Below, in pieces: positions 1 to 6,073 of a stretch of 16,738 nt of DNA. This stretch comes from Anaerolineaceae bacterium UBA5311 (lineage in GTDB: Bacteria > Chloroflexota > Anaerolineae > Anaerolineales > Anaerolineaceae). The stretch's first letter is position 1, and every line of letters begins with the position of its first letter. A model generated the notes under the pieces. That model was not told the DNA's origin, searched no databases, and was given only the letters and a program-made list of their open reading frames with translations. The stretch covers positions 1 through 16,738 of the forward strand of contig DHRN01000092.1 in the NCBI GenBank assembly GCA_002411175.1, read 5' to 3'. Both the position numbers and the translations under genes were made by a program.

Positions 1-85
1 ACGGACTTTTGAAACGCATACGTGAGTCAACCCGATTATTTCTGATTCCTTGCTGGTATGGTAAGATTGAAAGTTGTTTGAAGCT

Positions 86-931
86 ATGTTTAAAGGTGAC
101 ATATTGGCTATTTCTGCTAAACCCGTATACGACTCCGCAAATAATCGCGTTTCGGCAATTTCCGAATTGAAAGAATTGGGAAAGTATCGCTACCTGCTCG
201 GGCAATTGATACGCCGGGATATTCTGACGCGTTACAAGCGCTCGGTGCTCGGTGTCGCCTGGACGATGCTCAACCCCCTGGGCACCATGCTGATCCTGAC
301 GTTCGTTTTCTCCAATTTTTTCAGAACAGAGATTGAGCACTACCCGGTTTATATCCTGAGCGGTTTGCTTGTCTGGAACTTCTTCTCGCAGGGTACCAAC
401 GCCGCGATCAGCGGGCTGGTATGGGGGGGCGGCTTGCTCAAACGCATTTACATCCCCAGCACAGTCTTCGGAGTCTCTGCCATCGGCACGGCATTGGTCA
501 ACCTGGTTCTATCTCTTGCTCCCCTGGTGATTGTGATGCTGATCAATGGGGCGCCTTTCTACGCGTCTTTGCTCTTTTTACCGGTTTCCATCCTTATCCT
601 GACTGCGTTCACGCTCGGGTTCGGATTATTCATATCTTCAATGGCGGTGTTTTTCCCAGATGTCGCCGAGATGTACCAGGTTGTGCTGACTGCCTGGATG
701 TATCTGACCCCGATTATTTATCCCGAAACTATGATTCCAGCACAATGGCTGTCAGTATACAAATTAAACCCGATGTATTGGATGGTTAAGATGTTCCGTC
801 TGCCGATTATTGAAGGTCGCATTCCACATTGGCAGGAGTTTTTACCCGCGCTTCTTTGGGCAGTGCTTATGTTGGTTTTCGGTTGGGTTTACTTCACCTC
901 AAAATCGGAGGAATATGCTTACCGTGTCTGA
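86..931 (+). CDS. ABC-2 type polysaccharide/polyol export permease (Wzm-like)
   Basis: This is the membrane half of an ABC exporter that moves a lipid-linked polysaccharide across the cytoplasmic membrane together with the ATPase encoded next. The protein (281 aa from ATG 86) has a cytoplasmic N-terminus followed by the family hallmark of ABC-2 O-antigen/teichoic-acid exporters, an RYKRSVLG-VAWTMLNPL-type stretch at about residues 50-67. About six hydrophobic segments follow, with a conserved YLTPIIYP motif near residues 209-216. Length fits Wzm/TagG relatives. An in-frame TTG at 74 would add four residues. ATG 86 is preferred, although neither start has a strong Shine-Dalgarno sequence. The extended N-terminus, with a PVYDSA segment before the membrane domain, fits this start by my recollection of related proteins. 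The stop overlaps the start of the ATPase gene by 17 nt, so the two subunits are probably translationally coupled. Family is certain; the exact substrate is inferred from the rhamnose genes downstream. Confidence 0.93.
   Translation: MFKGDILAISAKPVYDSANNRVSAISELKELGKYRYLLGQLIRRDILTRYKRSVLGVAWTMLNPLGTMLILTFVFSNFFRTEIEHYPVYILSGLLVWNFFSQGTNAAISGLVWGGGLLKRIYIPSTVFGVSAIGTALVNLVLSLAPLVIVMLINGAPFYASLLFLPVSILILTAFTLGFGLFISSMAVFFPDVAEMYQVVLTAWMYLTPIIYPETMIPAQWLSVYKLNPMYWMVKMFRLPIIEGRIPHWQEFLPALLWAVLMLVFGWVYFTSKSEEYAYRV
907..912 (+). promoter_or_regulatory. Shine-Dalgarno site that sets the ATPase start
   Basis: GGAGGA lies inside the last codons of the permease gene, just upstream of ATG 915. It is the strongest ribosome-binding sequence at this junction and decides the ATPase start at 915 over the upstream in-frame ATG at 810, which would give a 35-residue extension lying wholly inside the permease gene. 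The spacing of about 3 nt is short. Confidence 0.65.
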
Positions 932-1697
932 GCAAAAAGTGAAACCCGATCAAAACGTGTCTCTCCAACCATACATCCAACTCGAAAATGTATCGGTTAG
1001 TTATCGTCTGCCTACCGAGCGGATTGGTACCTTTAAAGAATACGCGATCCGCACCTTGCAGCGGAGAGTTAAAATCCAAAACTTCTGGGCACTGACCGAT
1101 GTGAACTTGCAGGTCAACAAAGGGGAAGTTTTTGGTCTGATCGGCAACAATGGTGCCGGTAAGAGTACGATGCTCAAGGTGATATCCAAAGTCTTGAAAC
1201 CCACCAAGGGACGAGTTGTTGTATTTGGCAAAATTGCCCCATTGCTCGAGCTTGGCGCTGGTTTTCACCCCGAGTTATCCGGTCGGGAAAATGTGTTCCT
1301 GAACGGGGCTTTACTCGGTTACAGCCGCCAGGAGATGGAGGCTGTTTTCGATGAAATCGTCGAGTTTTCGGAACTGGGACAATTCATCAACGCTCCTGTC
1401 CGCACTTATTCTTCCGGGATGTACGCCCGACTCGGCTTTTCCGTGGCGACCGCGCATGTACCTGAGATCCTTATTTTAGACGAAGTGCTCAGTGTTGGCG
1501 ATGAGGCTTTCCAGCGCAAGTGCAACCTGCGCATGAAAAATTTCCAACAATCCGGAGCAACGGTGTTGATGGTTTCGCACGCACTGGACATGATGGAAGG
1601 AATGTGCGACCGCATCGCCTGGATCGACCACGGCTCGATTCAAAAAGTTGGTGCGCCACACGAAGTTATTTCGGCTTACCGGGGAGATAACATTTAA
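915..1697 (+). CDS. ABC transporter ATP-binding protein for polysaccharide export (Wzt-like, short form)
   Basis: This is the ATPase that powers the Wzm-like permease. In the 260-aa product the Walker A motif GNNGAGKST is at 77-85, the ABC signature YSSGM at 165-169, Walker B ILILDE at 185-190 with catalytic Glu190, and the switch histidine at 222. The LLELGAGFHPELSGRENVFLNG-like block (split here: LLELGAGFHPEL then SGRENVFLNG, about 110-131) is typical of the KpsT/TagH/Wzt subfamily. The protein ends about 30 residues after the H-loop. The C-terminal carbohydrate-binding domain found in the long Wzt of E. coli O8/O9a-type systems is therefore absent, as in the shorter Wzt and KpsT proteins. 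Its stop codon shares one base with the rmlC start (TAATG). Function is secure; the chain it exports is inferred to contain rhamnose. Confidence 0.95.
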   Translation: MLTVSEQKVKPDQNVSLQPYIQLENVSVSYRLPTERIGTFKEYAIRTLQRRVKIQNFWALTDVNLQVNKGEVFGLIGNNGAGKSTMLKVISKVLKPTKGRVVVFGKIAPLLELGAGFHPELSGRENVFLNGALLGYSRQEMEAVFDEIVEFSELGQFINAPVRTYSSGMYARLGFSVATAHVPEILILDEVLSVGDEAFQRKCNLRMKNFQQSGATVLMVSHALDMMEGMCDRIAWIDHGSIQKVGAPHEVISAYRGDNI

Positions 1698-2251
1698 TGG
1701 AATATATCCGTACTGATATCCCTGATATTGTCTTAATCAAGCCCAGGGTTTTTGGTGACCACCGGGGTTTCTTCATGGAAACTTTCCGCCAATCTGAATT
1801 TGATGAAATTTGCGGACATCACGAATTTGTGCAGGATAACCATTCCGGCTCACCCCAGGGAATTTTGCGAGGGCTGCATTACCAGGTCAAAAACACCCAG
1901 GGCAAACTGGTGCGTGTTGTTGCGGGTGAAGTCTTTGACGTCGCAGTTGATATACGGCAGGGCTCGCCAACCTTCGGAAAATGGGTTGGTCAGGTGCTTT
2001 CAGCAGAAAACAAGCATCAACTTTGGGTACCCGGGGGTTTCGCGCATGGTTACCTGGTAATTAGCGAGTGGGCTGAATTTGTCTATAAAACCACAGACTA
2101 TTACGCCCCTGAATGGGAACGCAGCCTGCTTTGGAACGACCCCGCGATCGGAATTGAATGGCCTATGGTTAAAGGTCAGCAACCAACATTGTCGGAGAAA
2201 GACGCCAATGCGCCAGTTTTGGCGGAAGCAGAAACCTTCCCCGCGAGCTGA
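1697..2251 (+). CDS. rmlC: dTDP-4-dehydrorhamnose 3,5-epimerase
   Basis: This is the third enzyme of dTDP-L-rhamnose synthesis. It epimerises C3 and C5 of dTDP-4-dehydro-6-deoxyglucose in the cytoplasm. The 184-aa protein is the usual RmlC length and a cupin-type sheet protein. The family block GILRGLHYQ is at 55-63, with the catalytic His at about 61. Lys70 lies in QGKLVRV, VPGGFAHGY is at 111-119, and the second active-site residue Tyr130 lies in VYKTTDYY. The SEKDA segment (166-170) carries the Asp of the His/Asp dyad. Translation starts at ATG 1697, overlapping the ATPase stop by one base, which suggests coupling. It is first in an rmlC-B-A-D order, and no internal promoter is evident before rmlB. 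Confidence 0.96.
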   Translation: MEYIRTDIPDIVLIKPRVFGDHRGFFMETFRQSEFDEICGHHEFVQDNHSGSPQGILRGLHYQVKNTQGKLVRVVAGEVFDVAVDIRQGSPTFGKWVGQVLSAENKHQLWVPGGFAHGYLVISEWAEFVYKTTDYYAPEWERSLLWNDPAIGIEWPMVKGQQPTLSEKDANAPVLAEAETFPAS

Positions 2252-2274
2252 AATATAGTTAACAAGGAGAATAT

Positions 2275-3354
2275 ATGAGACGAGTATTGGTAACCGGTGG
2301 CGCTGGCTTCATTGGTTCAAATTTTATCCACTGGTTGTTGAAAAACGAACCCAGGGTTGAAATAGTCAACCTTGATGCCCTCACCTACGCAGGCAGCCTG
2401 GAAAATTTGCGCGACCTGCCCGACCCTGCCAGGCATACCTTCATTCAAGGAAGCATTACCGATCGAGATTTGGTTGATAAGATTTTTGCGGACCACCAGC
2501 TGGATACGGTTATCCATTTTGCGGCTGAGAGCCATGTGGATCGCTCAATCCATAACCCCGGGGTGTTCGTTGATACGAATGTCGTCGGCACATTCACCCT
2601 GCTCGAGGCAGCCCGGCGCTATTGGCTAGTAGACAAAATTCTCCCCCTTGAACAGGTTCGTTTCCATCACGTTTCTACGGATGAGGTTTTTGGCACCCTG
2701 AGCCCCCAGCAGCCTCCGTTTGAAGAAGACACAAATTACCAGCCCCGATCACCTTACGCGGCATCAAAAGCCTCAAGCGATCACTTCGTGCGCGCTTATC
2801 AGATTACCTATGGTTTGCCGATTTCGATCAGCAACTGCTCCAATAATTACGGTCCCCGCCAATTCCCTGAAAAACTGATCCCGTTAATGATTTTGAACGC
2901 GGTTAATGGCAAGCCACTACCTGTCTATGGGGATGGAATGCAAATTCGTGACTGGTTGTATGTAGATGACCACTGTGAAGCGATTTGGAAAGTTGCTACA
3001 GAAGGACGCGTAGGCGAGACTTATTGTGTTGGTGGTGATAATCAACCACCCAACATCGAAATTGTAAAAACAATCTGCTCGATTTTGGATGAACAGCTGC
3101 CAGATTCTGAGTTTACTCCGCACGATCAGTTGATCAGCTATGTTCAGGACCGACCCGGGCACGATCGCCGTTACGACATTAAAATAGATAAAATCCACCA
3201 GGAACTCGGCTGGGAACCACGACATGACCTGGCTCAGGGTTTGCGCGATACTGTAAAATGGTACCTGGATAATCCTGATTGGGTTGACGAAATCACCAGG
3301 CAGTCTGATTACACTAGCTGGTTGAAGAAGAACTACGTAGAAAGAAAGGCATAG
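2275..3354 (+). CDS. rmlB: dTDP-glucose 4,6-dehydratase
   Basis: This is the second enzyme of the dTDP-L-rhamnose pathway, an NAD-dependent extended short-chain dehydrogenase that converts dTDP-glucose to dTDP-4-dehydro-6-deoxyglucose. The N-terminal Rossmann motif GGAGFIG is at 8-14. The HFAAESHVDRS signature is at 81-91. The dehydratase-specific Thr-Asp-Glu triad is at 135-137 (HVSTDEVFG), and the YxxxK pair is Tyr161/Lys165. NNYGPRQFPEKLIP (190-203) and the HDRRYDI block (296-302) are also typical. The 359-aa length fits RmlB. ATG 2275 has a clear AAGGAG at 2264-2269. The start lies 23 nt after rmlC, and the stop lies 2 nt before rmlA. Confidence 0.97.
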   Translation: MRRVLVTGGAGFIGSNFIHWLLKNEPRVEIVNLDALTYAGSLENLRDLPDPARHTFIQGSITDRDLVDKIFADHQLDTVIHFAAESHVDRSIHNPGVFVDTNVVGTFTLLEAARRYWLVDKILPLEQVRFHHVSTDEVFGTLSPQQPPFEEDTNYQPRSPYAASKASSDHFVRAYQITYGLPISISNCSNNYGPRQFPEKLIPLMILNAVNGKPLPVYGDGMQIRDWLYVDDHCEAIWKVATEGRVGETYCVGGDNQPPNIEIVKTICSILDEQLPDSEFTPHDQLISYVQDRPGHDRRYDIKIDKIHQELGWEPRHDLAQGLRDTVKWYLDNPDWVDEITRQSDYTSWLKKNYVERKA

Positions 3355-3356
3355 GC

Positions 3357-4241
3357 ATGAAAGGGATCATACTTGCAGGCGGAAAAGGCACCAGGCTATA
3401 TCCATTGACCATGGGTATAAGCAAACAGCTCTTGCCGGTTTATGACAAACCAATGATTTATTATCCACTATCCATGCTGATGCTGGCAGGAATCCGGGAA
3501 ATTCTGATCATTACTACCCCAGAAGACAACGAGCAATATCAACGTCTCCTCGGTGATGGTGAGAATATTGGCATGCAGTTCCAATATGCCACGCAGGCGG
3601 TACCGCGCGGGTTGGCTGACGCATTCATCATTGGTAAAGATTTTATTGACGGCGACAAGGTCTGCCTGATTTTGGGAGATAATATCTTCTTCGGGCATGG
3701 GCTGCCAGAGGTATTGCGCAGCGCTGCCGCACAAGAACGCGGCGCGGTTGTCTTTGCCTACCCGGTTAAAGACCCCGAACGTTACGGGGTTGTGGAGTTT
3801 GACGTGGAAGGTAGAGCGATCTCATTGGAAGAAAAACCACTGAAACCGCGCTCGAAGTTTGCTGTTCCGGGTATTTATTTCTATGATAACCGCGTTGTTC
3901 GTTATGCCGAAGAGCTCGAACCATCGCCGAGAGGTGAAATCGAAATCACAGACATCAACAAGCGCTATCTTGGCGATGGCGAATTGATGGTTAAGGTGTT
4001 GGGCAGGGGCGTAGCCTGGCTGGACGCGGGCACGCATGAATCCCTTTTGCAGGCTTCAATGTTTGTCCAGGCTGTGGAAGAGCGACAAGGAATGATGATC
4101 TCCTGTATCGAAGAAATCGCCTATAGAATGGGCTACATAGACGAAGCATGCCTGCGAAGATGCGCTGAACCGTTGGCAAGCAATGAATATGGTCAATATT
4201 TGTTGCGCATGCTGGAGCAGGAGTTTCGTCAATCACTATGA
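3357..4241 (+). CDS. rmlA: glucose-1-phosphate thymidylyltransferase
   Basis: This enzyme makes dTDP-glucose from glucose-1-phosphate and dTTP, the entry step to dTDP-L-rhamnose, and is usually feedback-inhibited by the end product. In the 294-aa protein the nucleotide-binding motif GGKGTRLYPLT is at 8-18 (Arg13). KQLLPVYDKPMIYYPL is at 23-38. The metal-binding LGDN is at 106-109 (Asp108), EEKP at 158-161, and the second metal site WLDAGTHESL at 221-230 (Asp223). Length and motifs fit the short, tetrameric RmlA class. The ATG at 3357 lies 2 nt after the rmlB stop, with a GAAAGG-type ribosome site just upstream. The 3' end overlaps rmlD in an ATGA arrangement. Confidence 0.97.
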   Translation: MKGIILAGGKGTRLYPLTMGISKQLLPVYDKPMIYYPLSMLMLAGIREILIITTPEDNEQYQRLLGDGENIGMQFQYATQAVPRGLADAFIIGKDFIDGDKVCLILGDNIFFGHGLPEVLRSAAAQERGAVVFAYPVKDPERYGVVEFDVEGRAISLEEKPLKPRSKFAVPGIYFYDNRVVRYAEELEPSPRGEIEITDINKRYLGDGELMVKVLGRGVAWLDAGTHESLLQASMFVQAVEERQGMMISCIEEIAYRMGYIDEACLRRCAEPLASNEYGQYLLRMLEQEFRQSL

Positions 4242-5119
4242 AAAAGATACTCCTGTTCGCTAAACACGGTCAGCTTGGGCATGAACTTCAAAGAACTCTG
4301 GCTCCATTGGGCGAGGTGATCGCCATGGATCATCCGGAAGTTGATTTTACGAATCCGGATCAGATTTGTGAGCGTATCCATGAGATGAAACCAGCCTGCC
4401 TGATCAACCCTGCTGCTTATACGGCGGTGGATAAAGCTGAAAGCGAACAAGAGTTGGCTTACATGATCAACCGGGATGCGGTGGATGCCCTGGCAAAGAC
4501 CGCTGCAGAGTTGAGAATTCCTTTTATTCATTATTCAACCGACTATGTTTACGATGGCAGAAAAGGCTCGCCATACGTCGAAACTGACGCTGCCAACCCC
4601 TTGAATGTGTATGGAAAAAGCAAGCTGGAAGGTGATTTAGCTGTCCTGGATGCAGGTGGGGCTGGATTGATCTTGCGCACAAGCTGGGTTTATTCCATGC
4701 GGCAGGGTGGTTTTGTGACCAAAGTATTGCAGTGGGCGCGTGAACAGGAAGTGATGCGCGTGGTGGATGACCAGGTAAGCGGACCAACCTCAGCCCGTTT
4801 GCTTGCGGAAGTGACAGCGTTGATACTGGCAAAAGCAGGTGACGACCCCTACAGCTGGCTTGGCGAAAAGGCAGGCGTGTACCACTGCGCCGGGGGCGGC
4901 TCTTGCAGCCGCTATGAATGGGCGAAGGCTGTTCTGGACCTCGACCCGCATAAAGAAGAGCAGATCGTCAGAGTAATTGAGCGCGCTAAGAGCAGTGAAT
5001 TCCCTGTGCCGGCTGAAAGACCGATGATCTCGGTGTTAAACAATGATAAATTGGCGCATACCTTTGGTTTGCGCTTACCTCCATGGGATGCCGGACTGGC
5101 GTTGACGATAGGAGATTGA
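4238..5119 (+). CDS. rmlD: dTDP-4-dehydrorhamnose reductase
   Basis: This is the final reductase of the pathway. It makes dTDP-L-rhamnose using NAD(P)H. The 293-aa protein has the N-terminal dinucleotide loop AKHGQLG at 8-14. The STDYVYDG block is at 100-107 (Thr101, Asp102), and YGKSK at 125-129 gives the YxxxK pair. RTSWVY is at 147-152, and the RP-x-x-S-x-L-x-x-x-K element is at 261-271. One oddity is that the first glycine of the GxxGxxG loop is Ala8. The rest is intact, so activity is expected. The start overlaps rmlA by four bases (ATGA), implying coupled translation, and the stop lies 1 nt before the methyltransferase gene. Confidence 0.96.
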   Translation: MKKILLFAKHGQLGHELQRTLAPLGEVIAMDHPEVDFTNPDQICERIHEMKPACLINPAAYTAVDKAESEQELAYMINRDAVDALAKTAAELRIPFIHYSTDYVYDGRKGSPYVETDAANPLNVYGKSKLEGDLAVLDAGGAGLILRTSWVYSMRQGGFVTKVLQWAREQEVMRVVDDQVSGPTSARLLAEVTALILAKAGDDPYSWLGEKAGVYHCAGGGSCSRYEWAKAVLDLDPHKEEQIVRVIERAKSSEFPVPAERPMISVLNNDKLAHTFGLRLPPWDAGLALTIGD

Positions 5120-5120
5120 C

Positions 5121-6068
5121 ATGCCGATCGAATTGAATGGTGAACACTTCGGAGAATACTACTATTCGCACGATTGCGGAATTCCATACCGACGCACTGA
5201 GCATTGGTTGACCTTCTTTGACAAAATTGCTGATCGAATTGTCAAACAACTTGAACCAAAAACAGTGCTTGATGCAGGTTGTGCCTGGGGTTTTCTGGTG
5301 GAAGCATTGCGAAAACGTGGCGTGGAAGCCTGGGGGATCGACATATCAAAATATGCTATATCAAACGTGCATGAATCCATCAAAGACTACTGCACGGTAG
5401 GCTCAATCGTTAATCCTTTCGATCGCAAGTATGACCTCATCGTTAATATCGAGGTGTTGGAGCACATGAAGCAGGCTGATGCGATTAGAGCGATCGAAAA
5501 TTTTTGCAATTCGACTGATCAGGTTTTGTTCTCATCCACACCGTTTGATTACACTGAAGTAACCCACATCAATGTTCACCCCCCCGAATATTGGAGCAAG
5601 GAGTTTGCCTACCATGGTTTTTATAGAGATCTGGACTTTGACGGCAGCTTTCTGACCTCCTGGGCATCGCTGTTTACCAAGCAAAACTTGAGCAAAAGCC
5701 AGTTATTAACTCAATATGAACGCAGATTTTGGAGTCTCCAAAAAGAAAATTTGGATTTGCGCCATCATATCCTTGCGGACCAGACGACCAACAACCGATT
5801 GGAATTGGATTCAGAAAGAATGAAACTTGAGATCCGCCAGCTTAAGAACCTCCTGAAAGCATACCAATTAAAACTATCCGAATGGAATGGTTTGTGGCAC
5901 GCCTTGCAGACATCCCGTACCTGGAAGGGGTTGAAGAAATTAGGACGGTTCAGAGAATTTCCTCAAATAGGTCTCGACCTGTCCGAACTCAACCAGGAGG
6001 CATTGGAATCAGGCACAGTCAACGGAAGCGCACCCTATCAGCAACCAATACACCTAAAAAAAAACTGA
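5121..6068 (+). CDS. SAM-dependent methyltransferase with C-terminal coiled coil (probably the N-terminal part of a fused methyltransferase-glycosyltransferase)
   Basis: This is a class I methyltransferase. Motif I VLDAGCAWGFLVEAL is at 49-63, the acidic motif GIDIS at 72-76, and EVLEH at 111-115, with an HINVHPPEYW block at 149-158 as in family 11/12/23-type sugar methyltransferases. The catalytic domain ends near residue 195. A charged, Leu-rich stretch at about 200-253 is predicted to be a coiled coil. It is followed by a linker with TSRTWKGLKKLG (264-275), resembling the joints between domains of large multi-domain glycosyltransferases. The frame stops at 6066-6068, immediately after nine A residues. 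The coding signal then continues in the -1 frame as the next gene, which has no convincing start of its own. Start ATG 5121 has AGGAGA-like bases at 5110-5115. The target is inferred to be a sugar of the exported glycan. Confidence 0.88.
   Translation: MPIELNGEHFGEYYYSHDCGIPYRRTEHWLTFFDKIADRIVKQLEPKTVLDAGCAWGFLVEALRKRGVEAWGIDISKYAISNVHESIKDYCTVGSIVNPFDRKYDLIVNIEVLEHMKQADAIRAIENFCNSTDQVLFSSTPFDYTEVTHINVHPPEYWSKEFAYHGFYRDLDFDGSFLTSWASLFTKQNLSKSQLLTQYERRFWSLQKENLDLRHHILADQTTNNRLELDSERMKLEIRQLKNLLKAYQLKLSEWNGLWHALQTSRTWKGLKKLGRFREFPQIGLDLSELNQEALESGTVNGSAPYQQPIHLKKN
6056..6064 (+). other. A9 homopolymer at the methyltransferase/glycosyltransferase frame junction
   Basis: Nine consecutive A residues lie in the context CTA-AAA-AAA-AAC-TGA of the methyltransferase frame. 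Adding one A, or a -1 slip on A-AAA-AAA, joins the methyltransferase frame to the glycosyltransferase frame exactly here and bypasses the TGA at 6066-6068. The joined product would be 1066 aa. The run may be a transcriptional slippage site, a natural frameshift mutation, or a one-base sequencing or assembly error. Confidence 0.6.
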
Positions 6069-6073
6069 CTTCA

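Noticed and set aside
59..67. Extended -10-like sequence TGGTAAGAT before the permease start.
   Set aside because: There is no acceptable -35 at 16-18 nt upstream, and the permease may simply be inside a longer operon that begins outside the window.
3..170. Open frame from the left edge to a TGA at 168-170, possibly the tail of an upstream gene.
   Set aside because: It would overlap about 85 bases of the permease gene in another frame and shows no recognisable motif. The other two plus frames stop at 10-12 and 23-25, either of which could equally be the end of an upstream gene.
810..914. N-terminal extension of the ABC ATPase from ATG 810.
   Set aside because: The extra 35 residues lie wholly inside the permease gene and do not resemble Wzt N-termini. 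ATG 915 has GGAGGA just upstream.
894..1268. Antisense open frames over the ATPase gene (and similar ones over the rml, GT2 and FrhB genes).
   Set aside because: They are opposite well-supported genes, have no domains or ribosome sites, and show the composition expected of shadow frames.
5995..6000. Strong AGGAGG sequence inside the methyltransferase gene, considered as a ribosome site for the glycosyltransferase or a frameshift stimulator.
   Set aside because: No usable start codon in the glycosyltransferase frame follows at a fitting distance. It is also about 55 bases before the A9 run, much farther than the roughly 10 nt seen in dnaX-type frameshift stimulation.
5882..6064. N-terminal extension of the tandem glycosyltransferase from ATG 5882.
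   Set aside because: It overlaps the methyltransferase coding frame, has an Arg/Ser-rich shadow composition and no ribosome site. The methyltransferase frame carries the recognisable linker motif in the same stretch.
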